Shown here: positions 7,401-14,247 of the stretch, one piece after another
Layout: every line of letters starts with the position of its first letter
Numbering within the stretch: position 1 is the stretch's first letter
NCBI GenBank assembly: GCA_009702525.1
Contig: WLHW01000024.1
Coordinates: forward strand, 1 to 14,777
Direction of reading: 5' to 3'
DNA: 14,777 bases
Source: Actinomycetota bacterium
GTDB lineage: Bacteria > Actinomycetota > Actinomycetes > Nanopelagicales > Nanopelagicaceae
Notes under the pieces: generated by a model
Told to the model about the DNA's origin: nothing
The model's input: the letters and a program-made list of their open reading frames with translations, nothing else
Database searches by the model: none
Translations under genes and position numbers: made by a program

Positions 7401-7528
7401 TAATTCACGACGGAACAATTCGTCGAGCATGGTTATCTTTCGCAGTAATTATCTGGGTCGTTGTCATTATTCTTGCACTTCCCGCAGGCCGTCGTAAACG
7501 TGAGATCTCCGAAAAGGAGTTAGCATGA
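4478..7528 (+). CDS. Large envelope glycosyltransferase: GT2 catalytic domain fused to a polytopic membrane region and an extracytoplasmic C-terminal domain
   Basis: A 1016-residue protein. Residues 11-230 are a GT-A/GT2 domain: AIIVTHDGELWL (14-25), AVDTASTDAS (44-53), the metal- and nucleotide-binding HDDC at 99-102, GALIRR (178-183), and the acceptor-site segment FRDDVDFGWR (199-208), a pattern seen in rhamnosyl- and galactofuranosyl-transferase relatives. A hydrophobic stretch follows at 256-280, then an acidic linker (361-377). About ten to twelve membrane segments occupy 392-768, for example 392-408, 452-490, 500-540, 553-583, 605-618, 658-674, 680-700, 712-732 and 748-768. A soluble, presumably extracytoplasmic region spans about 770-984, with a final anchor at 985-1003 and a basic tail. 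The polytopic part may be a GT-C-like transferase or a lipid-linked glycan transporter; I see no decisive motif. Donor and acceptor are unknown. It starts 27 bases after whiB without a clear Shine-Dalgarno site and overlaps the DUF5719 gene by four bases (ATGA). A similarly placed gene follows whiB in Streptomyces. Confidence 0.85.
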   Translation: MAAQAALDAYRVTAIIVTHDGELWLPATVAALTSQSRPIDHLMAVDTASTDASMRLLKSARIPIIQAERDCGFGEAVTLAVDSMKHHTDEKSEWIWLIHDDCAPASTALEYLLEAIHDRPQVAMVGPKLLGWHDRTHLLEAGISIAGNGARWTGLEPLEYDQGQHDGIHEVLAVSTAGALIRRDIFEEIGGFDINLSLFRDDVDFGWRARVAGHSVLVTTKAIAFHAQASATERRVVDVAGAFLHRPLLLDRRNAAYVLLANSSWWMIPWLAIQLLGSALARSIGYLVAKLPGYASDELLAVASLIIRPSLIFKARRARKAKRFVSARIISAFIPPRWSQLRLGTSRLVEKVRVFLLPSSDEAAKSSVDSNEDEDLLVPTKTHHWFGVFRKPEVLGFVVLAVFTLLASRNRLGSLIGGALPASPSGARDLWRAYFESWHQVGMGSSNASPPWIALLAIGATIFLGKAGLLVTTLFLCAPLLMMWSIFSLFKRFTTNNWISIPASFLYAISPVAVAAINSGRLGTVAVLIIAPQIPLLLWQWKLIEVYKWRRIFGGSILFAVLYSFTLVTFIIAVSAAASAVLIDYLNFRTTANKSLFLDRLYKRLTLVFLPLLLTAPYSFEAFIYPSRLLTEPGISTAGGNTSLALLANPGGEGAMPWWIISPVLLILIVSLFSSSSARIIAYYGVAFLSAAVFFSSFTISSHGNSASSSVWVGSFLVGATICAATTGVVILDRLRTVLISSNINFRHIFAALLLLSTAVYSILTLSWSISAGANSPVRSNSPTVMPAFLSAENETKILVLRAVGSEGSKSVQYYISRGADIELGEPDVAPRQIPALVDAAQSLLDGTGITSSKVLAQYGIKYVFVKTPFDQNVIQTIDGLGGFARASATSAGVVWKVSGVIGRLVFTAPDGSQQILDAGDVGARTTVPSQGTVTVTEAYDRSWQILQNGYRLIRSENELGLPVFSATEAGEISLIHDGTIRRAWLSFAVIIWVVVIILALPAGRRKREISEKELA

Positions 7529-8835
7529 AATACAAAAACCCGCTTATCAGTATAGGAATTTTGGCTTTATCTTTAATTGTTTCAACAACTCTCAGCGCTT
7601 CGGTAACAACGAAGGGCTACTCCGAAACATATCCAGCAGTGGTATGTCCACCAACCTTGCCAGGGCTTTCATCTGCAATCTCACTCTCGTCGAAGAAAAC
7701 CAGATATCAACGTTTATCAAATAGAAGTAGCGATACCGTAGCCTTCAAAGTTTTACGCTACTCAGTAATCAAAGATCCATTAGTTATTAATTCTGACGGC
7801 ACTACACCAGTTAATTGGCAGAGTCGTTCAGGAAGTTGGGCAGGTGGGGTAATTTGTGCAGGGCCGGCGACTTCACAGTGGTTTGTGGGTGGACGCTCGG
7901 ATATAAAGTCTCGTGGACGTTTAATCGTGGTCAATAGTGGTTTGAGTAACGCAATTGTGGATATTCAAGCATTTTCAGAAAATGGCAAGCAGCCAATCAA
8001 ATCCCTTAATATAAAGTCTAAGAATTATTTAGTTCTCTCACTTGATACTTTAGCAACCGGAGATAGAAATTTAGTAGTTCATATAGCTCCACGCTCTGGG
8101 CGGATAAATGCATTTATGATTGACGAGCAAGGCTCTGGTTTAAAAGCTCTTGGGGGTGACTTAGTCAATCACACAATCAATGCAAGTAAAATTGTGATGA
8201 TTCCAGCGATTCCAAACCAGGTAATCAAAGGCAAAAATAAATCTGTGAGCGCTCACACATTACGAATCATGACTACATCTGAAAGTGGGGCCAGGTTCAC
8301 CGCTGAAGTTCTCTCCTCAGATGGTCGTTTTGTGCCAATCGGTTTCAGCTCACGCGCACTGATAGCGGGTAAAGTTTCTGAACTCTCGATAGCTCCAAAA
8401 ATCTCTACAAGTGCCTTTGCGCTTCGAATCACAAGTGACCAGCCCATCGTTGCCTCAGTTTCCTCAACTGTTAGCGTCAAGTCACATAAAGATTTTGTCT
8501 GGAGCACCCCGGTTCAGGCTCTAGGACCGATGAAGATTGCGATTACAGGTCTAGCGCCGCTGGTCGTTTTTGCTGGTGACTCAATTGCGGTAAAGATTGA
8601 AGTCACATTAATAAATGGAAAGACCATTCATTCAACTATCAAGGGAAGTGATATTGCCACCTGGCGTGCGCCACAGTTAGCTCGGTCACTTGCAATTGTG
8701 CAGGCCAGCAAAGATAGTTTTGCAAGTGCTTTAGTAGTATCGGATAACGGTTATGGATATTTCCCTATCACTCCAGGAAGTACGCTGACCAAAGTTGAGA
8801 TTCCACATTCAAACATTCGTGTGCTAAATCCCTGA
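7525..8835 (+). CDS. Exported DUF5719-family protein coupled to the glycosyltransferase
   Basis: A 436-residue protein with an N-terminal export signal: a basic start, a hydrophobic core at about residues 7-23 and a small-residue segment near 23-27 that could be cleaved or kept as an anchor. No lipobox is seen. The rest is rich in Ser, Ile and Val in a repetitive beta-strand pattern. Two cysteines, Cys41 and Cys111, lie in the exported part and could form a disulfide. WFVGG (119-123) resembles a conserved patch of DUF5719 proteins. No catalytic motif is visible and no function is established for the family. The ATG overlaps the stop of the preceding gene (ATGA) and follows AAAAGGAG, a strong ribosome-binding site, so the two proteins should be made together. 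An extracytoplasmic accessory role for the glycosyltransferase is inference. The family call rests on context plus overall pattern. Confidence 0.75.
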   Translation: MKYKNPLISIGILALSLIVSTTLSASVTTKGYSETYPAVVCPPTLPGLSSAISLSSKKTRYQRLSNRSSDTVAFKVLRYSVIKDPLVINSDGTTPVNWQSRSGSWAGGVICAGPATSQWFVGGRSDIKSRGRLIVVNSGLSNAIVDIQAFSENGKQPIKSLNIKSKNYLVLSLDTLATGDRNLVVHIAPRSGRINAFMIDEQGSGLKALGGDLVNHTINASKIVMIPAIPNQVIKGKNKSVSAHTLRIMTTSESGARFTAEVLSSDGRFVPIGFSSRALIAGKVSELSIAPKISTSAFALRITSDQPIVASVSSTVSVKSHKDFVWSTPVQALGPMKIAITGLAPLVVFAGDSIAVKIEVTLINGKTIHSTIKGSDIATWRAPQLARSLAIVQASKDSFASALVVSDNGYGYFPITPGSTLTKVEIPHSNIRVLNP

Positions 8836-8864
8836 GAATCCCCGAAAAAACCCATCCCGCCCAC

Positions 8865-8870
8865 TAATCT
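8865..8870 (+). promoter_or_regulatory. Candidate -10 element for leaderless transcription of the DUF3499 gene
   Basis: TAATCT fits TANNNT and ends seven bases before the ATG at 8878, the spacing expected when the transcript starts at the start codon itself. The bases before the ATG (TTCTTTGT) contain no Shine-Dalgarno sequence, which supports leaderless expression, common in actinobacteria. No convincing -35 is present. Read-through from the DUF5719 gene 42 bases upstream is also possible. Confidence 0.35.
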
Positions 8871-8877
8871 TCTTTGT

Positions 8878-9249
8878 ATGAGCTCCCAGGCAAAGTTAGG
8901 ACGTGGCTGTTCCAGAGTTGGCTGCCGATCTAACGCAACTATGACGTTGACGTATATTTATGCAGAGTCAACTGCCGTAGTTGGACCATTAGCAACATTT
9001 AGTGAGCCACATGCCTATGACCTGTGTGTAATGCATGGAGAGCGACTAAAAGTTCCACATGGCTGGAGTGTTATAAAACAAGAATTGTCCTCTGAAACTC
9101 GCGGACCATCTGAGGATGATTTAATGGCAATTGCAGATGCGGTTCGCGAAGTTGCATTGCCAGAGAAAATAGACGATGGGACATCAGTTAATGAGACACC
9201 ACAGTCACAGATCGGTCGTCGCGGCCATCTTCGTGCCGTTCCTTCTTAG
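8878..9249 (+). CDS. DUF3499-family protein, probable small zinc-ribbon protein
   Basis: A 123-residue protein collinear with Rv3258c-type DUF3499 proteins: a Cys-rich N-terminus, then TLTYIYAESTAVVGPLAT (23-40), EPHAYDLCVMHGERLKVPHGW (43-63, the most conserved part), EDDLMAIADAVRE (about 78-91), a variable linker and a terminal RRGHLR motif (113-118). Cys11, Cys16, Cys50 and His53 are placed to bind one zinc ion; this is inferred from spacing, not shown. The function is unknown throughout the family, which is confined to actinobacteria and sits next to phosphomannomutase. Here the phosphomannomutase gene begins eight bases downstream, so they share a transcript. A metallopeptidase gene that I recall lying beside the DUF3499 gene in Streptomyces is absent. 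Confidence 0.85.
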   Translation: MSSQAKLGRGCSRVGCRSNATMTLTYIYAESTAVVGPLATFSEPHAYDLCVMHGERLKVPHGWSVIKQELSSETRGPSEDDLMAIADAVREVALPEKIDDGTSVNETPQSQIGRRGHLRAVPS

Positions 9250-9257
9250 GATCACGC

Positions 9258-10616
9258 ATGAATTCAATTCCACAAATTTTTAAGGCCTACGATATTCGGG
9301 GTCTTGTTGAAACTGAAATTACTCCAGATTTTACTTTTGCAACCGGTCTTGCTTTTGCACGATTCTTACAACAAGTGCGCGAACCCGGCACTGTTGTCAT
9401 TGGTCAAGATATGCGGCCTTCATCACCTGCACTTGCTGATGCATTTTCCGCAGGCGTCACATCTCAAGGTATGGATGTTATAAGAATGGGTCTTGCATCG
9501 ACAGACATGTTGTATTTTGCAGCAGGTAAATTAGGACTACCAGGTGCAATGTTTACAGCTAGCCACAATCCTGCTGCCTACAATGGAATCAAACTATGTT
9601 TGAGTGGGGCACGTCCGATAGGTAAAGAATCTGGCCTATTAACAATTGAAAACTTTGTTCGTACTGGTTCGCCATTAGAAATCCGCTCAGTTGGGGTTGA
9701 AAGTGATCGCGATATGCTCGAAGAGTACGTAGATCACTTGTTATCTTTAGTCGACCTCACAAATATTCGTCCACTCACCATAGTTGTAGATGCAGGTAAT
9801 GGCATGGCAGGCCACACTGCTCCAGCTATTTTTGCTCGGCTTAACTGCACAATGATTCCGATGTATTTTGAACTAGATGGCAGCTTTCCAAACCATGAAG
9901 CTAATCCAATAGAACCGGCTAACTTAGTTGATCTGCAGCGTGCAGTTAAGAAAAACAAGGCCGACCTCGGCTTAGCCTTTGATGGGGATGCAGATCGTTG
10001 CTTTTTGATAGATGAAAACGGCACAGCAGTTAATCCCTCTGACTTAACTTCATTAATCGCACACCGTGAATTAGTTAAGAATCCAGGGTCAACAATTATT
10101 TATAATTTAATTTCTTCGAGAGCTGTGTTAGAGACAATTGAAGAAAATGGCGGAATCGGACTGCGGAGTCGTGTTGGACACTCGTATATTAAAAAGATGA
10201 TGGCCGAGAGTGGGGCTATTTTTGGTGGTGAGCATTCGGGACATTTCTACTTTGATGACTTTTGGCGTGCAGACTCAGGAGCACTCGCGGCATTGCATGC
10301 AATTGCAGCTTTAGGAATGAGCAACCTGTCGATGTCAGAAATTCTTAAGCCATATCAACGGTATGTACTCAGTGGAGAGATCAACTCCACAGTCCACGAT
10401 GCTGATGCAGTTATATCTTTTATTGAAAAAACATTCTTAACTAAACCTGGCGTGACTGTAGATCATTTGGATGGTTTAACAATCAATGGGGATAGCTGGT
10501 GGTTCAATCTTCGACCCTCCAATACTGAGCCCCTGCTGCGTCTGAATGTTGAAGCCAAGACCCAGGCGGAAATGGCGGCTTTACGTGATGAAGTTCTGGG
10601 GCTAATTCGGGGCTAG
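9258..10616 (+). CDS. manB: Phosphomannomutase/phosphoglucomutase (alpha-D-phosphohexomutase family)
   Basis: Interconverts mannose-6-phosphate and mannose-1-phosphate, and probably the glucose pair, through a phosphoserine enzyme, feeding the guanylyltransferase encoded at 3015-4022. The 452-residue length is usual for the family. All four active-site signatures are intact: TASHNP (100-105) with phosphoserine Ser102, DGDADR (242-247) binding Mg2+, the sugar-recognition loop GGEHSGH (323-329) with Glu325 and Ser327, and the phosphate-binding RPSNTEP (419-425). The N-terminal FKAYDIRG (8-15) is also typical. The GEHSG loop is the type found in dual-specificity PMM/PGM enzymes, so glucosamine mutase is excluded. 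By position it corresponds to Rv3257c, called manB or pmmA in mycobacteria. It follows the DUF3499 gene at eight bases and is followed by a 79-bp gap. Confidence 0.92.
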   Translation: MNSIPQIFKAYDIRGLVETEITPDFTFATGLAFARFLQQVREPGTVVIGQDMRPSSPALADAFSAGVTSQGMDVIRMGLASTDMLYFAAGKLGLPGAMFTASHNPAAYNGIKLCLSGARPIGKESGLLTIENFVRTGSPLEIRSVGVESDRDMLEEYVDHLLSLVDLTNIRPLTIVVDAGNGMAGHTAPAIFARLNCTMIPMYFELDGSFPNHEANPIEPANLVDLQRAVKKNKADLGLAFDGDADRCFLIDENGTAVNPSDLTSLIAHRELVKNPGSTIIYNLISSRAVLETIEENGGIGLRSRVGHSYIKKMMAESGAIFGGEHSGHFYFDDFWRADSGALAALHAIAALGMSNLSMSEILKPYQRYVLSGEINSTVHDADAVISFIEKTFLTKPGVTVDHLDGLTINGDSWWFNLRPSNTEPLLRLNVEAKTQAEMAALRDEVLGLIRG

Positions 10617-10667
10617 AAAGCGCCTCCAAGTCTGCACTTTGGCACCACGGGCAGTAACCTAGGCACC

Positions 10668-10673
10668 TATAAG
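10668..10673 (+). promoter_or_regulatory. Candidate -10 element for ahcY-mtrA-mtrB
   Basis: TATAAG, in the 79-bp gap after manB, would give a start near 10680 and a leader of about 16 bases containing AAAGGAG (10683-10689), six bases before the ahcY GTG. No good -35 lies 16-18 bases upstream; the nearest match, TTGGCA (10639-10644), is 23 bases away. No SAH- or SAM-riboswitch-like structure was recognised, and the short leader leaves little room for one. Confidence 0.3.
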
Positions 10674-10695
10674 ATTTCAGCCAAAGGAGCTTTTC

Positions 10696-11982
10696 GTGAA
10701 CGTACCAATTACAGCAACTCTTCCACGCCATGACATCGCAGATGCATCACTTGCATCCCAAGGTCGTAAGCGCATTGAGTGGGCAGAGCGCAATATGCCT
10801 GTTCTTGCTCAGATTCGCGAACGCTTCGAAAAATCTCAACCATTTGCTGGAGTACGAATTGCTGCTTGCATGCACGTGACAACTGAGACCGCTAACCTCA
10901 TGCGAGTTCTAAAAGCTGGCGGCGCAGAAATTGCACTATGTGCATCAAATCCTCTTTCGACTCAAGACGATACTGCCGCCGCCCTTGTTCACGAGTATGG
11001 AATTAGCGTATTTGCGCGCAATGCAGTCGATCGCGATGGGTATTACGTACACATTAACGCCGCACTTGATATCGAACCACACCAAGTATTTGACGATGGC
11101 TGCGATTTAGTTAATACATTACATACAACTCGTAAAGAATTGATTCCAAACATTGCTGGTGGATGCGAAGAGACAACCACAGGCGTTATTCGCCTGAACC
11201 AAATGGCCAAAGATGGCGCGCTGCAATTTCCAATGATTGCTGTGAACGACACTGACACGAAGCATATGTTTGATAATCGCTATGGAACTGGGCAATCAAC
11301 CCTTGATGCAGTTTTTCGCTCAACTAACTTCTTATTAGCCGGCAGAATTCTTGTCGTAGCTGGATTTGGTTATTGCGGAAAAGGTGTAGCAGAGCGCGCA
11401 AAGGGAATGGGCGCAGATGTGATTGTTACTGAGATAGACCCAACTAAGGCACTTGATGCAATGATGCAAGGCTTCCGAGTAATGCCAATGCTTGATGCTG
11501 CAAAGATCGGTGATGTTTTCATTACTGTTACTGGTAATCGTGATGTTCTACGAGATGAGCACTTTGCAGTTATGAAGGATGGCGCAATTATGGCCAACTC
11601 AGGACACTTTGATATTGAAATCGATGTTGCCTGGTTAGAGCAGAATGCCAAGAGTAAGAATGTAAAAATGCGTCATCAAACCGATGAGTATGTCCTTGCA
11701 GATGGCCGCCGATTACTTCTTTTGGCTGAAGGCCGACTAGTCAATCTTGGTGCTGCGGAAGGTCATCCAGCATCAGTGATGGATATGTCATTCTCAGATC
11801 AAGCACTCACTGCAGAGTACTTAGTTAAAGAAGCTAAGAATCTCAAGCCTGGAGTCCATAATGTTCCGACCTATATCGACAAGGAAGTTGCAAGTCTTAA
11901 ATTGATCAGCATGGGCGGACATATCGATGTACTCACTCCTGCGCAGGATATGTACTTGAACTCTTGGGAGCATGGTAGCTAA
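10696..11982 (+). CDS. ahcY: S-adenosylhomocysteinase, short (archaeal/Thermotoga-like) form
   Basis: NAD-dependent hydrolase that splits S-adenosylhomocysteine into adenosine and homocysteine, relieving product inhibition of methyltransferases. The substrate-site motifs are present: CMHVTTETANL (58-68), FDDGCD (132-137), CEETTTG (157-163), and NDTDTKHMFDNRYG (184-197) with the conserved Lys189 and Asp193. The NAD site is the Rossmann loop GFGYCGKG (223-230) with acidic Glu246 after the second strand, then NSGHFD (301-306) and LGAAEGHPASVMD (351-363). At 428 residues it lacks the insertion found in the roughly 490-residue mycobacterial and Streptomyces enzymes, and it ends in LTPAQDMYLNSW rather than the Lys...Tyr tail that closes the NAD pocket of those enzymes. 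Both features resemble archaeal and Thermotoga enzymes. GTG 10696 is chosen because AAAGGAG is six bases upstream. Its stop overlaps the mtrA start (TAATG). Confidence 0.92.
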   Translation: MNVPITATLPRHDIADASLASQGRKRIEWAERNMPVLAQIRERFEKSQPFAGVRIAACMHVTTETANLMRVLKAGGAEIALCASNPLSTQDDTAAALVHEYGISVFARNAVDRDGYYVHINAALDIEPHQVFDDGCDLVNTLHTTRKELIPNIAGGCEETTTGVIRLNQMAKDGALQFPMIAVNDTDTKHMFDNRYGTGQSTLDAVFRSTNFLLAGRILVVAGFGYCGKGVAERAKGMGADVIVTEIDPTKALDAMMQGFRVMPMLDAAKIGDVFITVTGNRDVLRDEHFAVMKDGAIMANSGHFDIEIDVAWLEQNAKSKNVKMRHQTDEYVLADGRRLLLLAEGRLVNLGAAEGHPASVMDMSFSDQALTAEYLVKEAKNLKPGVHNVPTYIDKEVASLKLISMGGHIDVLTPAQDMYLNSWEHGS

Positions 11983-12668
11983 TGACCTTGGTTATGGTCG
12001 TCGATGATGATCAAGACCTCAGTGAGATGCTCGGCATTGTTTTAACTGGAGCTGGAATTGATGTTGACCTTGTAAGTCGTGGAGATGAAGTTCTTGAAGT
12101 ATTTAGAAATAACCCACCAGACTTAGTACTTCTAGATGTCATGCTGCCAGGCTTAGATGGGATTGAAGTGTGTAAATTGATTCGCGCTGAATCAATGGTT
12201 CCAATAATTATGTTGAGCGCAAAGGGTGATACCCACGATGTTGTAAAGGGTTTAGAAGCCGGTGCCGATGATTACATGGTTAAACCTTTTAAGCATCCAT
12301 CTGAACTTGTTGCCAGAATTCGGACTCGTTTGCGACGAACGAATGCAGATATTTCTGGTCTGCTCACTATTGGTGATTTAGCAATTGATGTTCAAGCTCA
12401 TCAAGTTCTACGTGCTGGCAAACAGATCTTTCTTACTCGTTTAGAGTTTGATTTATTAGTGGCTTTAGCGAAAGAACCCGGTCGAGTATTTTCACGTGAT
12501 GCGCTTCTGAGTGAGGTCTGGGGATACCGACATTCAACTGATACTCGATTAGTAAACGTGCACGTACAAAGATTACGTTCCAAGATTGAACACGATGCTG
12601 AGCGTCCAGAGATCGTGGTGACAGTGCGCGGTGTTGGATACAAAGCTGGAGTAATGGGCGGTTCCTAA
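11982..12668 (+). CDS. mtrA: MtrA, OmpR/PhoB-family response regulator
   Basis: DNA-binding response regulator of the MtrAB system, which in actinobacteria controls cell-wall remodelling, division and chromosome-replication genes. The 228-residue protein has a receiver domain (1-115) with acidic cluster Asp8/9/10, phosphoacceptor Asp52 in LLDVMLPG, Ser79 in MLSAK and Lys101 in KPF. A winged-helix output domain (about 130-225) follows, with LTRLEFDLL, VFSRDALLSEVWGYRH, the recognition helix TRLVNVHVQRLRSKIE and the final hairpin VRGVGYKAG. The output domain is close to identical to mycobacterial MtrA, which supports the name over other OmpR-type regulators; the next gene, mtrB, confirms it. 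The ATG overlaps the ahcY stop by one base, so MtrA synthesis is tied to translation of ahcY unless an internal promoter exists inside ahcY. Confidence 0.94.
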   Translation: MTLVMVVDDDQDLSEMLGIVLTGAGIDVDLVSRGDEVLEVFRNNPPDLVLLDVMLPGLDGIEVCKLIRAESMVPIIMLSAKGDTHDVVKGLEAGADDYMVKPFKHPSELVARIRTRLRRTNADISGLLTIGDLAIDVQAHQVLRAGKQIFLTRLEFDLLVALAKEPGRVFSRDALLSEVWGYRHSTDTRLVNVHVQRLRSKIEHDAERPEIVVTVRGVGYKAGVMGGS

Positions 12669-12670
12669 AG

Positions 12671-14221
12671 ATGAACCGGGTGATTGCTGTAGTTAGGAAT
12701 TCACTTGCCTTTAAGGTTATTGTTTCCACACTCGTTCTGTCCCTTGCCGTCATCTACATTGCAGGCTCAGCACTGAATTCACAGTTATCTAGCGGCATTA
12801 AACAGGTAAATATTGATTCTGCCCTTATCGAGGCTCGTTCGACCATATTTAGCGCACAGTACCGCTTTGTCATTGCTCAAAATCAAAGTGATGTTGCAAT
12901 CAAGAAAGTTGTGGATGATGTCATCAGCTCAGCCACGACGCTAACCTCAAATGAGAATGCACGTGAAGTTATTCTTCTTCGAAGTCCAGGCAATACTTAT
13001 AAAGCGGATTATGAACTTTCCTCTAACTCAGTTGACTTGCGTTCAATCCCAGAGAACTTACGTAAAACTGTTCGTAAAAGTGAAAAGCTGGAGTGGAGCT
13101 ATATACGCGTTAATTACATCGGTGGGGAAAACATACCGGGGCTAGCAATTGGACAAAAAGTCTTTATCCCAAGAGCCGGTGAATATGAAATGTATATGCT
13201 TTTTTCTTTAACAAACCAAAATGCCACTCTTGTCCTAATTCAAAACTACCTATTTCTAACAGGTCTATTCTTAGTCCTATTGATTGTTTTAATTACTTGG
13301 CTCGTAGTCCGACAAGTTGTCAGGCCAGTGCGAGAAGCTGCCAGAATTGCAACTGAATTTACTGCTGGTGATTTTAGGCAAAGAATGAATGTTCGTTCAC
13401 AAGATGAAATATCTACTTTAGGTAATGCATTTAATGAAATGGCAGAATCTCTTGAGAAGCAAATTGCCCGCCTTGAAAACTTATCACGAGTGCAGCAGCG
13501 CTTTGTTTCAGATGTTTCACATGAGCTTCGTACGCCACTAACCACTTTAAGAATGGCTTCAGAAGTAATTAATTCTTTTGGGGAAAGTTTCGATCCCATT
13601 TTGGCTAGAAGTAGTGAACTTATGGTTGCTCAACTGGATCGTTTTGAGCGCTTATTGGAAGACTTGCTTGAAATTAGCCGTTTTGATGCCGAAGTTGCGG
13701 TGCTAGACCCAGTTGAGTTTGACATTGTTACAGTGGTAAATCGCTGCGCTGAAGACCTCGATTGGGTTGCGAAAAGACACACAACAGATTTACGTATTTA
13801 TAGTATTCAAGAAAGTGTTACTGTGTCGGCAGATATTCGCCGTGTAGAGCGCATTATGCGTAATTTACTGACAAATGCAATTGATCATGCGGAAGAAAAA
13901 CCAATTACCATCACAATTGTGGCTAGTGAAGATGATGTTGCCATTGGCGTACGCGATTTCGGTATTGGACTGGATGAGAGTGCGCTTCCACGGGTCTTCG
14001 ATCGCTTTTGGCGTGCCGATCCTTCACGAGCCCGCACTAGAGGTGGAACAGGTTTAGGACTTTCTATTGCATTAGAAGATGCTCGACTTCACAATGGCGA
14101 ACTAGAAGCATGGGGCCGCCCAGGCAAAGGTGCACACTTTGTTTTAACTCTACCTCGTAATATTGGCAATGGAATTAATTCTCGATTAATAAAACTTGTA
14201 CCCGATGATTTTCATGGATAG
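12671..14221 (+). CDS. mtrB: MtrB, membrane sensor histidine kinase
   Basis: Partner kinase of MtrA, 516 residues, starting two bases after the mtrA stop. The order is: short basic cytoplasmic N-terminus; membrane segment about 14-34; extracytoplasmic sensor region about 35-184; second membrane segment about 187-213; HAMP domain about 214-265; dimerisation/phosphoacceptor domain with FVSDVSHELRTPL (278-290) and His284; and an ATPase domain with the N box (NLLTNAIDHA, 398-407), G1 (DFGIGL, 429-434), F box (FDRFWR, 443-448) and G2 (GGTGLGLSI, 458-466). All catalytic motifs are intact. It is about 50 residues shorter than the M. tuberculosis protein, with a short tail after the ATPase domain. 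The usual third gene of the operon, the lipoprotein lpqB, does not follow. Confidence 0.93.
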   Translation: MNRVIAVVRNSLAFKVIVSTLVLSLAVIYIAGSALNSQLSSGIKQVNIDSALIEARSTIFSAQYRFVIAQNQSDVAIKKVVDDVISSATTLTSNENAREVILLRSPGNTYKADYELSSNSVDLRSIPENLRKTVRKSEKLEWSYIRVNYIGGENIPGLAIGQKVFIPRAGEYEMYMLFSLTNQNATLVLIQNYLFLTGLFLVLLIVLITWLVVRQVVRPVREAARIATEFTAGDFRQRMNVRSQDEISTLGNAFNEMAESLEKQIARLENLSRVQQRFVSDVSHELRTPLTTLRMASEVINSFGESFDPILARSSELMVAQLDRFERLLEDLLEISRFDAEVAVLDPVEFDIVTVVNRCAEDLDWVAKRHTTDLRIYSIQESVTVSADIRRVERIMRNLLTNAIDHAEEKPITITIVASEDDVAIGVRDFGIGLDESALPRVFDRFWRADPSRARTRGGTGLGLSIALEDARLHNGELEAWGRPGKGAHFVLTLPRNIGNGINSRLIKLVPDDFHG

Positions 14222-14247
14222 TTTCCACAAGCTTATGTAGTAAGAAT

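Noticed and set aside
10654..10658. GTAAC as an MtrA-binding box upstream of ahcY-mtrAB (autoregulation)
   Set aside because: MtrA sites are paired direct repeats of this pentamer; here only one copy is present.
10617..10695. SAH or SAM riboswitch upstream of ahcY
   Set aside because: The gap is only 79 bases, the likely leader is about 16 bases, and none of the conserved SAH-riboswitch core could be found; only a weak CCAAGT/ACTTTGG pairing is present.
13246..13599. Minus-strand open frame of 117 codons opposite mtrB
   Set aside because: Entirely antisense to the conserved membrane, HAMP and phosphoacceptor parts of MtrB, with Ser/Arg/Thr-rich composition expected of a reverse-frame artefact.
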